A stretch of DNA of 64,000 nt from Enterocloster asparagiformis (GCA_018380885.1 JAGZSY010000020.1:1-64000), one strand, 5' to 3'. Shown: positions 18,023-27,172, counted from the stretch's first letter. Made by a program: numbers and translations. Notes: generated from the letters alone by a model not told the origin.

Positions 18023-20083
18023 TCAGACTCTGTCCGCGGAGGACGGAGAAGCCTTTTCCGGCTGCCTGTTCCCGGTGTTTTCAGTCTCCTGCTCCGTTTC
18101 CATCTCAACCTCAGGTTCCTCGTCTTTCTGACTTAACAGCTGGCTGTTCCCGGCGTTCAGATTTTTGACCCGAATCTCAATCTCCACCTCTTCGTCGCTT
18201 AAAATCTGGAAGCTCATACCTCTGTAGGAAACGCTTCCCTGACTCACCTTGCAGTTATCGGAATTGAAGCCATTCCAGCCGTAGCCCTCCGGGAACGTCA
18301 ATGTAACGCTGTGCTGTTTATCCCCGGTTCCGCTCTGTGTCCCCACCTCATTTCCGTCTGTATCCACAAAATGTACCAGATAATCGATCATTTTGCCCTG
18401 GCCCTCCCGGTAGTAGAGGTTGCCCGTCTCATAGGCGTAATAGTTGTCATCCGCATCGCGTTCCAAAACCAGGTCAATCCAGATGGGATTACTCAGCACA
18501 TCACTATATTTTTCGTTGATTCGTTTGTTCACAATACTCTCGATCTCGCTGTTGATATCTAAAAGCTTAGCGTAATTGCTTGTCACTTGGGCCGTGTACT
18601 CGGAAGGATAGCGCACTGCGAATCCAAAGTTATCACATTTCGCGTCGAGCTCGCTCTCAAGATAGGCGCAGATTTGATCCGCCATGCTTCCCGCGCTGGT
18701 GTAGGATAAGATGTTGCTGCCGTCCTCATTGCGAATCCCGGCAAAGAATTTATCCATCTGATCCCGGAAGCTCTCTCCCTTGGAGGTGTCGATGGTGCCG
18801 TCCTGTAAGTACTGGGAGACCACCTTGGGCCCGTAGGCGATACCATTTGCCTTGATGCTGCTGGGCGACCATTCCATATGGGAGGATACGCGTCTGATCT
18901 CGCTGTCCTCCAGGTTGATATACTTGTTGCGCAGCATAGCAAATCCGTACTCGTTAAAACCAGTGGGATCCTCCCAGGTCACATCCACATGGTACCAGTC
19001 ATCGTCCAGCTTCACAAGGTTCCATGCGTGGGAGGTATTATAGATATACCGCGCCTCCAGGCCGCAGGCCTTTGCCGTTTGCAAAAATGCATCCGCATAG
19101 CCGGAACACTGCGCTTTGCCCTTGACAATGCAGCTGTAACCGGTCGAGTTGGACCAGTTTTCTCCCTTCTCATAGCTGCAATTTTCCACCAGCCATTGGA
19201 TAATCAGGATTTCCTTCTCAAAGTCGCTCATGCCGGCGGTGAGATAGGTCTCCTTAAATTCCTCGATGGCTTCCTTCATCTCCTCCCGCTCATCGGCGCT
19301 CATCATCCCATAGTTACCATTCTGAAAATCGTTGGCCGCACGGCTTACGGAACTGTCAGAATAATTTTTCCACGCGGAATCCTCCCGTGTATTTCCTCCG
19401 CTGTGACTGCTTGACCCGCTGCCCGAGGTACTGCCGCCGCGAGACCCGCTGCCTCCCGACCCGCTGCCTCCCGACGCACCGCCTCCCGACACACGGCTGC
19501 CCGACGGGTTGCGCGCCACGCTCCGAGCCGTGATATCCACGGTTGCGGTGGTGGAAATTCCTTTGCCCTCCTCATAATACGGGGTTCCGTTTGCATCCAC
19601 CCACGCGCCGCTCGCATCCACCCGGAATCCGTCCGGCGTGATGCAGTCCGCCGCCATTGCCCCGCCCTGAGCAGGGTCCAGATAATAGCATTTCCCGTCA
19701 ATCCACTGCCAGCCGCTCATCATACTGCCCCTGGGTCCTCCGATTCTGGTATCCAGGAAATACCACCGTCCGTTGTCCTGCAGCCAGCCGGTCTTTAAGG
19801 AGCCCTGTGGGCCGCCCTGCTGGGGATTCAGATAATACCAGCGCCCGTTGTCGGCCATATCCTGGTACCATCCGGTCTGCATATAGCCGTTTCCGTCCGT
19901 ATGGTAGAACTCCGTGCCATCCTGTATCCAGCCGTCCCCCGCAGGCTGCCCGCCGTCGTTGTGGTAGCGCCAGCCCACGCTGTCCGACTGCCAGGTGCCT
20001 CCAAATGCGGTGGAAGCGCTCAAAACGGTCACCATTGCCGCGGCTCCCAGTCTTACCAATACGCTATGCTTTGATTTACTCAT
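18023..20083 (-). CDS. secreted cell-wall-binding protein with transglutaminase-like domain
   Basis: The 686-residue protein has a signal peptide ending near residue 29. Four to five choline/cell-wall-binding type repeats follow (GWRYHNDGG, GRWYYLNPQQGG, GRWYFLDTRIGG, GKCYYLDPAQGG). A Gly/Ser-rich linker covers about 200-240. A transglutaminase-like core comes next, with Cys in KAQCSGYADAF, His in NTSHAWNLVKL and Asp in YHVDVTWEDP, an intact catalytic triad. A TWEDP-containing protease or cross-linking role at the wall is likely. The tail is acidic. A GGAGG site precedes the ATG. It sits in an accessory patch beside gene fragments. Confidence 0.9.
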   Translation of the reverse strand: MSKSKHSVLVRLGAAAMVTVLSASTAFGGTWQSDSVGWRYHNDGGQPAGDGWIQDGTEFYHTDGNGYMQTGWYQDMADNGRWYYLNPQQGGPQGSLKTGWLQDNGRWYFLDTRIGGPRGSMMSGWQWIDGKCYYLDPAQGGAMAADCITPDGFRVDASGAWVDANGTPYYEEGKGISTTATVDITARSVARNPSGSRVSGGGASGGSGSGGSGSRGGSTSGSGSSSHSGGNTREDSAWKNYSDSSVSRAANDFQNGNYGMMSADEREEMKEAIEEFKETYLTAGMSDFEKEILIIQWLVENCSYEKGENWSNSTGYSCIVKGKAQCSGYADAFLQTAKACGLEARYIYNTSHAWNLVKLDDDWYHVDVTWEDPTGFNEYGFAMLRNKYINLEDSEIRRVSSHMEWSPSSIKANGIAYGPKVVSQYLQDGTIDTSKGESFRDQMDKFFAGIRNEDGSNILSYTSAGSMADQICAYLESELDAKCDNFGFAVRYPSEYTAQVTSNYAKLLDINSEIESIVNKRINEKYSDVLSNPIWIDLVLERDADDNYYAYETGNLYYREGQGKMIDYLVHFVDTDGNEVGTQSGTGDKQHSVTLTFPEGYGWNGFNSDNCKVSQGSVSYRGMSFQILSDEEVEIEIRVKNLNAGNSQLLSQKDEEPEVEMETEQETENTGNRQPEKASPSSADRV

Positions 20084-20446
20084 CTCATTTTCCTCCTGAA
20101 TTTTGTTTGCCTATATTAGATAAGATCCCTTCAGTGCGCTTTCGGTTTTATATTTTTTAAAAAAATTTTATTTTATTATTTTTTTGTCACCAAAACTTGT
20201 TTTCTGTGCTCCCACCAACTCCCGGTCACTCCGGATCAGACCTGCGGCCCTTAAAAGCAAAAAAACACCCGCCCTGCAGGTGAAGAGAAAATCTTCAGAT
20301 CAAAAACTCCTGTGTTTAAATAAATGCAGGTCAGCAAACAACAAATACAGAGACCGGAAACATCAAAATTCTCCAGCCACATAACTGTAGCTGGAGATAG
20401 TAAGAATCATTTTTAAGCCTTTTCATCCATATAAATTGTTTCGCAA
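20084..20446. other. AT-rich gene-free stretch
   Basis: This region holds the leader of the transglutaminase gene (20084-20180, very AT-rich) and short hairpins. The track-length open frame on the plus strand here has no recognisable protein character. The only clear element is the stem-loop at 20364-20396, listed separately. Confidence 0.5.
20364..20396 (-). terminator. terminator-like hairpin after the tryptophanase remnant
   Basis: CTCCAGC (20371-20377) pairs with GCTGGAG (20390-20396). Read on the minus strand it is followed by AATTTTG. It lies 51 bases beyond the stop of the tryptophanase fragment. Confidence 0.5.
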
Positions 20447-20896
20447 TTATTCATTTGCATAAGGCTCCAGAAATGCGTGGAAGTGCCTCATGGGCAATGT
20501 GTGCCCCATTGTGATCCTCATATTCGGAATGCTCTCACGGTCTTTATACAATTCAGTGACCGCTGCAATCACATAGTCCAGATGTTCCTGACTCAGCTGG
20601 CTGCGGTTGACAGCAAATCTGACCACATTGCATACCTCTTTTTGCTGTTCCGGCGTTTTGAGATCATATTCCATGCTGTAATCTCCCAATTCCGAAACCC
20701 GGATACCATAGCGGCGAATTAATTCCAGGCTGAAGCCTTCTCCTGCAAATGTCTCGTGTCCCCTCTGTCCATCAAAGAACTTGTCCATATTCAGATATAC
20801 TCCGTGCCCTCCGGCCGGCAGCATACCGTATTGTTTGTAATCGTTGTATAGACCAACGGCACATTTTCCGGTCCAACCGTTTGAATCAGAATATCA
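20447..20896 (-). pseudogene. tryptophanase / tyrosine phenol-lyase remnant
   Basis: Two pieces of a beta-eliminating lyase are visible on the minus strand. The first (20896-20830) reads ILIQTVGPENVPLVYTTITN, which matches the middle of tryptophanases just before the GGQP motif. The second, in another frame (20824-20447), reads from LPAGGHGVYLNMDKFF to MRHFHAFLEPYANE, the enzyme's C-terminus. About 130 residues, including the PLP-lysine region, are missing between them, and the join shifts the frame. The N-terminal half is also absent. It cannot make active enzyme. The plus-strand LysR fragment abuts it. Confidence 0.85.
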
Positions 20897-20902
20897 GTCT
20901 GA

Positions 20903-21044
20903 ATTTTATCGTTTGCAACCCGGAGCTTGGAATGGGGGCCCTGGCCCGAGATTATTTTACAAAATACAGTTTAAATCCTAACATTGTCATGGAGATGACG
21001 CGGCACGAAAACGCGCTCCGTGTCGCTTCCACAGGCTATGGTAT
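20903..21044 (+). pseudogene. LysR effector-domain fragment
   Basis: The plus strand encodes FIVCNPELGMGALARDYF followed by LNPNIVMEMTRHENAL and VASTGYGM. This fits the second half of a LysR substrate-binding domain. There is no helix-turn-helix and no ribosome-binding site, and the fragment runs in frame into a permease tail. It is a broken remnant joined to two unrelated fragments. Confidence 0.7.
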
Positions 21045-21147
21045 GATATTGAAGATGGATATTGTAGTTATGTCCATTGTTGTACTCTGCATTATGTCGG
21101 CGGTGCTGTATCAGGGAATTGCGGTATTGGAAAAAATGACCTTCTGA
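21045..21147 (+). pseudogene. ABC permease 3'-end fragment
   Basis: The residues MDIVVMSIVVLCIMSAVLYQ and GIAVLEKMTF align with the C-terminus of the intact permease at 16242-17039 (VVTAIVVLCLMSVVLYQGIALIEK). Only the last helix and tail remain, fused in frame to the LysR fragment. Confidence 0.8.
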
Positions 21148-21150
21148 ATG

Positions 21151-21199
21151 AAAAAGCGGCAGCCACCAAAATCCCATCAGGATTTCAGGCAGCTGCCGC
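21151..21199 (-). terminator. Rho-independent terminator of the SLH surface-protein gene
   Basis: On the minus strand GCGGCAGC pairs with GCTGCCGC and, further in, AAATCC with GGATTT around a TGAT-type loop, then TTTTT. It begins 27 bases after the stop at 21226. Confidence 0.88.
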
Positions 21200-21225
21200 C
21201 TCATATCTGTCCTTATGTTTTATAA

Positions 21226-24108
21226 TTACTTTCTCGCCCCATCAGGCCCGACCTCATAACCATCCACATTTGTATCGGCCGCCATCACTCCGTTGGAATA
21301 GAAATAGTACCATTTGCCTCCAATCTGCCGCCAGCCTCCTGTCTGCAGGAGCCCCGCAGCGTCAAAATAATACCAGAGATTTTCCATTTGTTTCCAGCCG
21401 GTAACCGGCTTTCCCTTCTGGTAGTAGAGCCATGTACCGGAATCATTCTGCGCCCAGCCCTCTGCAGCAGCCGGGTCTACCATGACTGTCACGTACCGCT
21501 TCAGAGCGGCTGCCGCCTCGGCGCGGGTCGCTTCCTTTCCGGGGCTGAAGCGGCGTCCGTCCCTGCTGCTCATGATTCCCGCCTGCCATACTGCCTCTAC
21601 TGCTCCTTTTAAGCCGCCGCTTATCTCTCTCTCATCTGAGAAAGGCTCCGCTTCACGGGTCACAGGAAGGATATCCCCCTGGGCTTTGGCATACCGCAGT
21701 ATGATATCCGCCATTTCCTCACGGGTCACGTTCCTGCCCGGCTCAAAGGTCTGTCTGCTGGTTACGGTCCCAATTCCCTTTGACACTGCCCACTCCACAT
21801 AGGGGGCATATTCCTCCGTGGCCGCTACATCTGTAAACCGGCCGGTGGAAGGGTAATCCGCCGGATTCACACCTGCCAAACGTCCCAGGGCTGTAATGAG
21901 CGTGCCCCTTGTCACCGGTTCATCGGGACGAAAGGTGGTGGCCGTGCCGTCAGCTATCAGCCCGCGGGCCGCCGCAAAGTCCATGTCTGATTTGGCCCAG
22001 TGCCCCTGGATATCTGTGAACGCAGGCAGCGCCTTGCAGCCAATACCGTATGTGCCCAAACGCCCTGAGGCAAACAGCAGCGCTTTTGCATTCCCATCAT
22101 AACCGGATTGATCCAGCCAAACCCCATTGCCGCCGTCCACATAGACTGCGCACAGGGCGCCCTCCTGCTCATTGGCCCCTAAGGGGTAGGAGAAGGAAAT
22201 AGCCACACTGCCAATACCGGACAGCTTCACCGTCTGTCCCTCTTGCTGGTAACTGATGGACAGGTCGTAGGCCGGCCGGGAGCCGATGGCGCTTAAGGCC
22301 CCTCCTGTTACAGCCGCCCCGGCTGCCGTAAATGTAACATCACCCACGGTCTGCCCTGCAATCTCTTTCAGGCTTCCATTGGTGAAGGTCATTGAGACCG
22401 CACCGCCGAAGTCTAGCTTAAAACGCTCCACACCGGAGTTAATCAGCTCCTCCAGGGCCTCCCGGGTTATGGTGATGCTGATCATCTGGCCGGGGGCTGA
22501 CACAGTAAGGGCATAGCCATTGCCCCCGCCGTTTTTGCCGGCTGAAGCCTTGCCAATGGCATCTTTGATGGTATTGCCTGTAATGACACCCCCAGGCACA
22601 GCCTCTATTTCCCCGGTGGAGGGAGTGTCCGGCTTCTTCGACGGTGTAGTGGTGGTGCTGCTACTGCTGCCGCCGCCGCCATTTTGGCCACCGGAACCGC
22701 CTGTACTGCCAGAGGAGGATTGATAGGGGGTAGCCGTAATCACGCCGCCCATGGTCTTGGTTGTCGTGCTTCCCGCTGTATTGCCGCTGCCCCTGGAAAG
22801 TGCCACGGTAAATTGGAAGCTGCCGTCTCTTCCGTTCCTGTCTCCGGCGCTTCCCGCTATGGCTGCCTTGAAGCCGCCTGCAATGGTGATATCAGCCTCT
22901 TCCACTGTAATACCGGTGCTGCTCATGGAAGAGATGGCATTGATCCGTCCGGCAAGCTCTGTCTTGATACTGCTTTCCGTGTTGGCCACAGCCTGATCAA
23001 TCTTCCAGTCTAAAACCCCCTCAATCAGCGCCCTTGCGCTTTCAACCGCCTGTTGGTCCGCGGATTTTTCGGTTGTCACAGACAGGCCCTGAGAAACCGG
23101 GGAGGGTTTGTAATATTCCTGTTCAGGTATATATGTCCAAATGTAATAAGTTGTATTTTGTCTCAGATTGTCAAATGTCAGCTCAGAGCCATCTCCGTCC
23201 TGCCACTCCCCGCTGCCTGCCGACGGAGCGCTGTCACTTGTGGTGCAGCTATATTTCTGTCCGTTCACAGTCGGTATGGTGATACTGCTTTCCGTAACCT
23301 GATCACTAGGACCGGGAACGCCTGGCGGGTTCTGGCTGGCCTTCTCTACCGTCAAATATGCCATTCCGGTATTTGCCAGCAGGATATCATTGCCAACGTT
23401 GGTGCCGCCAAAATCTGCCGTGATGGTGTAGGCGTTCGTGCTGGGCTTCCATTGATCTCCAGTAGGTGTAACCGTCAGTGAGGCCGTATTGTTGCTCACG
23501 TCAGCCGTACCCAAATAAGTGCCGTTAGTGCCACCCAGATAAAAGTCCACCTTATTGACCGCCGCTTTTCGGGAAAGGGCGTTGGCGTTCTGGGCCTGCT
23601 GGGCCGTGGCGGTGATGGTGAAGCTGCTGCCATAGGGAACGCTGCTTACGTCACTGCCGTTCACGGAAAACTTCACCTGCACTTTGGAGGATGACTGCAG
23701 CGTGCCGCTGCCGTTTATGGTACCGTGATTGGTGAGAGTACCTTTGTTGATAATGAGGCCGTTGTTTGTAAGTATTCCCTCGTTGACGAGTGTTCCCTCG
23801 TTGGTAAGGTCACCGTTCTGTATGACGGTCACACCACTTCCAATGGTCAGCATTTGGGAATTTCCAATTTCCAGTTTCTTGCCCTTTGGGATTTCCACAT
23901 TTTCGCTGATCGTGGGAGTGCCATAGACCGTGCCGCTGTCTCCCTCAAAAATCACACCGCTCCACGCACTTTGATTATCCTTAAGGTTGATGGAGTTAGC
24001 CATGATAACGGCATTGCCGCTTGCGGTCGTAGTAAATGTACCGTCTGTTCCGCTATATCCAGAACCGTTGCCAATGCCGGGTGAGTTTTTGCCTCCGTTC
24101 GCCGTCAC
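21226..24108 (-). CDS. SLH-domain surface protein, 3' part of a frameshifted gene
   Basis: This piece is the C-terminal ~960 residues of a large secreted protein. The frame is open upstream to about 24374, where it is out of register with the N-terminal part. In order it has the last Gly-rich repeats, a run of short Leu/Asn/Gly repeats (LTNEGTLVNEGILTNNG), two or three Ig-like beta domains, a Ser/Gly linker, and a beta domain with MISITITREALEELI. Three S-layer homology domains follow (DIQGHWAKSDMDFAAARGLI; FTDVAATEEYAPYVEWAV; a less typical third), then two wall-binding repeats (GTWLYYQKGKPVTGWKQ, GKWYYFYSNGVMA). It has no signal peptide or start of its own, so it is not expected to be exported alone. 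The nominal start is a GTG inside the ancestral frame. Confidence 0.8.
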   Translation of the reverse strand: MTANGGKNSPGIGNGSGYSGTDGTFTTTASGNAVIMANSINLKDNQSAWSGVIFEGDSGTVYGTPTISENVEIPKGKKLEIGNSQMLTIGSGVTVIQNGDLTNEGTLVNEGILTNNGLIINKGTLTNHGTINGSGTLQSSSKVQVKFSVNGSDVSSVPYGSSFTITATAQQAQNANALSRKAAVNKVDFYLGGTNGTYLGTADVSNNTASLTVTPTGDQWKPSTNAYTITADFGGTNVGNDILLANTGMAYLTVEKASQNPPGVPGPSDQVTESSITIPTVNGQKYSCTTSDSAPSAGSGEWQDGDGSELTFDNLRQNTTYYIWTYIPEQEYYKPSPVSQGLSVTTEKSADQQAVESARALIEGVLDWKIDQAVANTESSIKTELAGRINAISSMSSTGITVEEADITIAGGFKAAIAGSAGDRNGRDGSFQFTVALSRGSGNTAGSTTTKTMGGVITATPYQSSSGSTGGSGGQNGGGGSSSSTTTTPSKKPDTPSTGEIEAVPGGVITGNTIKDAIGKASAGKNGGGNGYALTVSAPGQMISITITREALEELINSGVERFKLDFGGAVSMTFTNGSLKEIAGQTVGDVTFTAAGAAVTGGALSAIGSRPAYDLSISYQQEGQTVKLSGIGSVAISFSYPLGANEQEGALCAVYVDGGNGVWLDQSGYDGNAKALLFASGRLGTYGIGCKALPAFTDIQGHWAKSDMDFAAARGLIADGTATTFRPDEPVTRGTLITALGRLAGVNPADYPSTGRFTDVAATEEYAPYVEWAVSKGIGTVTSRQTFEPGRNVTREEMADIILRYAKAQGDILPVTREAEPFSDEREISGGLKGAVEAVWQAGIMSSRDGRRFSPGKEATRAEAAAALKRYVTVMVDPAAAEGWAQNDSGTWLYYQKGKPVTGWKQMENLWYYFDAAGLLQTGGWRQIGGKWYYFYSNGVMAADTNVDGYEVGPDGARK

Positions 24109-24114
24109 TGAGCC

Positions 24115-24700
24115 GCCGCTTATGGTAATATTGCCTCCACTTCCTCCACCATAATAATTTTTTTGTTTACCACCACCGCCGATTCCTGCACCTCCATAAC
24201 CACTACTATTGTATTCTTTGCTGGTGGCAATTACAGTTCCGCCGCTGATAAGAATCGTTCCCCCATCACCGCCAGCAAGGCCTCGAGCTCCGCCGCCGCC
24301 AATCCCTGCTCCCGCGCCAAGGATATCTCTACCACCATTATTACTATCACCGTTTCCAGTCGCTACTACATATCCCCTGTGATGGTAATATTGCCGCCTG
24401 ATTCAACAGAACCACTATCGGTCCTACTAACAGCACCACCACCGATACCAGCACCACTCCTGGTTCCTTCAGCCGTGATCATACCTCCGTTTATAGTAAT
24501 TGTTCCTCCTGTTCCTCCTGTTCTATTAAAACCGCCTCCAATGCCTGCACCTATACTGCCTGTAGCTGTAATCGTACCGCCGTTTATGGTAATTGTGCCT
24601 CCACTTCCTTCATAACCGCCTCCAATACCTGCACCGTTCTCGCCTCCTTGAGCCTTGATAGTTCCGCCATTTATGGTAATTATACCTCCACTTTCCCCAG
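24115..24700 (-). repeat. tandem Gly-rich beta-repeat coding units
   Basis: At least six related units encode variants of GGTITINGGTITA separated by GAGIGGG stretches. They are recognisable on the plus strand as ccgtttatggtaattgtgcc-like blocks near 24118, 24240, 24375, 24484, 24571 and 24664, spaced about 80-135 bases. They are consistent with a beta-solenoid stalk. The frameshift falls inside one unit. Confidence 0.8.
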
Positions 24701-25946
24701 AACCGCCTCCAATACCTGCGGCCATATATGTAGCTGTAGCGGTCAGCTTACCCACGTCGTCCCCGGTGGACTGGGCGTAGATGGTAAGGCTGTTATTATC
24801 ACCAGCTACCGTAATCCCCTCTGTGGCATTCAGCTTCGCACTGTCTTTTAAAATCAGGTGGACGTCACCGGTAACAGTGATTCTGCTGCTGATATCCACC
24901 TCGCCCTCCGCCACATACCAATGTTGAGCACCGTCGTTTTGTCCCCAGGCGGTGTCTGAGGATGCTACCTTCGTATATTCACCACTTCCCTTTGTGCCGT
25001 TTTCCCAATTTTTTCCATCCTCATCGCAGGTAAGGTATTTTACCTCTTCCTGGGCCAGCATATTGGCTCCGCCCAGCGTCACCTTGATTTCCAATGGAGC
25101 CGCTTCATCAGAGAGGGCATAACCCTCCGGCAGGGTATTGGTGAAGATGTATTCCCCTGTCACAGGCCATGCGCCGGTATTGTCCTGCTTGTATGTACTG
25201 CACTTCCAGCCGCTCAGGGTGATCTCTGACTGCTGTCTGGCATTGCTTCCTGTGGCGGTTTCTATCATGGATGCCTCGATCTTTTCCGGCAGCATGGAAA
25301 CCACGGTATCAAAATCCGCCTGGTTTTCCGGGTTCACCCCAGGCAGCGCAAGACCGCCGTCCGTCAGCATTTCATCCGGGTCGATCCATTCCCAGCCGGT
25401 GATCACTGTCTCCGTCCAGGCTTCCTCCATCCAGATGTCCTCCGCCCAGTCCTCCGCCCTGTTGTCCGTCTCATGATTGTCGCCTGTCCCGCTGCCATTG
25501 TCTGTCTCATCGCCGCCTTTTGGATTGCAGATTTCACAGTCATACCGGCAGGGCTTTGCTTTTACATAACCGCAATCGTCATCACCGCCCAGGCTGTCCT
25601 CTCCGCTGCCATTTTCCGTATGCACATGACGGCAGTCTAAAACCTCGGTGATACAGCCGCTTTCTTCGGTGCAGATATGGTCCTTCTTCACCGCCTCAGA
25701 AGGGGAAGCTTCCTCGTCGAAAATACAATCTTTTACCAGATTGTAGCATTCATCCGTATGCTCATGCTCACAAGCATGTCCCTCCACATAACCACAGGTC
25801 CCATCGTGTTCCGGATGGTGTTCGCATAAACCATCCCTGTAACCGGCGCCAACCTCCGCATATACGGCTGCTCCCGGCTGTCCAAATACCAGGGCCCCAC
25901 ATAAAATAAGGGAGATGGCCTGTTTTCGTCTCTTATTTCCCATCAA
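24366..25946 (-). CDS. SLH-domain surface protein, 5' part of a frameshifted gene
   Basis: This piece has 526 residues. A signal peptide (cleavage near residue 30) is followed by a Cys/His-rich stretch (residues about 40-140; CEHHPEHDGTCGY, HACEHEHTDECYN, CRHVHTENG, CGYVKAKPCRYDCEICNP) that may bind metal or form disulfides. An acidic linker, a beta-rich region and the Gly-rich GGTITINGG repeats come next. It ends early in GDM-stop. Adding one G to the GGGG run at 24377-24374 restores VVATGNGDSNNGG and joins it to the 3' part as one protein of about 1573 residues with SLH anchors. Without the repair it has no anchor. Confidence 0.8.
   Translation of the reverse strand: MMGNKRRKQAISLILCGALVFGQPGAAVYAEVGAGYRDGLCEHHPEHDGTCGYVEGHACEHEHTDECYNLVKDCIFDEEASPSEAVKKDHICTEESGCITEVLDCRHVHTENGSGEDSLGGDDDCGYVKAKPCRYDCEICNPKGGDETDNGSGTGDNHETDNRAEDWAEDIWMEEAWTETVITGWEWIDPDEMLTDGGLALPGVNPENQADFDTVVSMLPEKIEASMIETATGSNARQQSEITLSGWKCSTYKQDNTGAWPVTGEYIFTNTLPEGYALSDEAAPLEIKVTLGGANMLAQEEVKYLTCDEDGKNWENGTKGSGEYTKVASSDTAWGQNDGAQHWYVAEGEVDISSRITVTGDVHLILKDSAKLNATEGITVAGDNNSLTIYAQSTGDDVGKLTATATYMAAGIGGGSGESGGIITINGGTIKAQGGENGAGIGGGYEGSGGTITINGGTITATGSIGAGIGGGFNRTGGTGGTITINGGMITAEGTRSGAGIGGGAVSRTDSGSVESGGNITITGDM
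24374..24377 (-). other. single-base frameshift in a G4 run
   Basis: The ancestral frame reads ITITG-G-YVVATGNG if the minus-strand GGGG is made GGGGG. As given, translation stops two codons later (ATG TAG). The total span 21226-25946 is one base short of a multiple of three, which fits a single deletion. It could be a true mutation or a sequence error. Confidence 0.8.
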
Positions 25947-26085
25947 TTGAATTCCTTCCTACTAATTCTCGTTCTGTTGCCTTCGATCATGAAAGCAGTA
26001 CCAGATACAGGCCTAATTATACCTTTTGTCCAAAAAGCTGGCAAGCTTTTTTTAGAAAGCCGAGCCATCCCCTCCATCTCTTTAC

Positions 26086-26225
26086 CATGGCCATAACCTC
26101 CATCTTAATCCTGTGCCTGATTACAGGCAAGTATTCTAAATCAGCCTATCAGATTGCTTAACGTATCAACTGTAATCTTCAATTCTTTAGCAAACTAAAA
26201 GCCAACGCCAGCGTAGGGTCATTTT
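26086..26225. pseudogene. scar of a second permease / XRE segment
   Basis: 26086-26125 resembles the 3' coding part of the permease at 16944-16984 (accatgg..ataacc..ccatc..tcctgtgcctgat). 26128-26150 resembles the spacer after that permease (aagtattc.aaat.agcct). 26163-26225 resembles the minus-strand XRE coding region at 17383-17452 (tcaactgt.atcttcaattctttag). The order matches 16.9-17.5 kb but with large deletions. The rest of 25947-26308 holds no gene. Confidence 0.75.
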
Positions 26226-26308
26226 ACATAAGCCCAAAGCCTCAAAATGCTAACCGCCTGGTATAAAAACACATTCGGCAGGCCGCTGACGCAGCCTGCC
26301 GTTATTTT

Positions 26309-27172
26309 TCAAAATCTACTGAGCCGCCGCTCAAACACGCGCCGCTCTCCAATCACAATCCCCCGGGAGTCCGCTCCGTGGCCGATCTGCCCTGTTCTGG
26401 CCACCGGCAGCTTCCCGGCAAAGCCCAGCACCATGGACTTAAGCTCCGGCAGCAGCCCGGCCTCCTCCATCTCCGTAAATGTGCCCAGCAAAATCCCCGC
26501 AGTCTCCTCAAAGGCCCCCAGCATCTTCAACTGGCAAAGATACGTCATGATCTGCGCCGGCCCGCCGCTGCGCGCCTCCAGAAGCAGTATCCTGCCCCTG
26601 AGCTCCGGAAAATATTCCGTTCCCGCCAGCTTCAAAAAGCAGCGGATATTTCCCCCCACAACGGTTCCCTCCATCCGGTCCCCCTGCAGGAAGGCGTAGT
26701 GAAAAGAGAAAAGCTCTGTGCCTTTCCCCAGCACGGTATCCGCAAACACGTTCTGCTGAGCCTGCGCCTGGGCGCGCACCAGGTTCTGAATCTGGTACAG
26801 CACCGCGGTTTCCCCTGTTTTTGCGTAGATCGCATTTAAAATCACCGTCAGGTCGCTGTAGCCCCAAAACTGCTTTCCGCTGCCCGCAATGGCGGCAAAG
26901 TCCAGGTATGGCAGAATTTCATTGGCGATATCCCCGCCCGATATGTCAAAAATCGCCTTGATCTGCGGGTCCCGGTAAAAATCCATCAGCGCCTCTGCCC
27001 GCTGGGCCCCCGTGCCACTGAACACGGACCGCTTCGCGTAAAGATATTGGCTGAACACCGGACAAAGCCCCATCCCCTCCAGCACGTTCCGCAGACGCCG
27101 CACCGTTTCCCTGCTCTCCGGCGGCCTGCCGTTTGAACAGCAGGTAATTCCGATTTTATCTCCCACCTTCAT
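26309..27172 (-). CDS. LD-carboxypeptidase family protein (S66, MccF-like)
   Basis: The 287-residue serine peptidase fits family S66. The nucleophile is in FWGYSDLT, the acid in RILLLEAR and the base in GQIGHGADS. Members cut the L,D bond of murein tetrapeptides during wall recycling, or inactivate microcin-C-like adenylates (MccF). GGGAAG precedes the ATG. It starts 26 bases after the MATE gene on the same strand and is the last gene of the chemosensory operon as arranged. The sequence does not settle which activity applies. Confidence 0.9.
   Translation of the reverse strand: MKVGDKIGITCCSNGRPPESRETVRRLRNVLEGMGLCPVFSQYLYAKRSVFSGTGAQRAEALMDFYRDPQIKAIFDISGGDIANEILPYLDFAAIAGSGKQFWGYSDLTVILNAIYAKTGETAVLYQIQNLVRAQAQAQQNVFADTVLGKGTELFSFHYAFLQGDRMEGTVVGGNIRCFLKLAGTEYFPELRGRILLLEARSGGPAQIMTYLCQLKMLGAFEETAGILLGTFTEMEEAGLLPELKSMVLGFAGKLPVARTGQIGHGADSRGIVIGERRVFERRLSRF

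Noticed and set aside
20749..21147. 132-codon plus-strand frame as a real gene
   Set aside because: Its first part is antisense to the tryptophanase remnant and the rest is LysR plus permease fragments; it is better read as a chimera of pseudogenes.
24374..24377. Phase variation by the G4 tract
   Set aside because: Four bases is short for slipped-strand switching; a simple mutation or sequence error is more likely.
24115..24700. CRISPR-like repeats
   Set aside because: The repeated blocks are in-frame coding repeats of uneven spacing that encode GGTITINGG; no spacers or cas genes are present.
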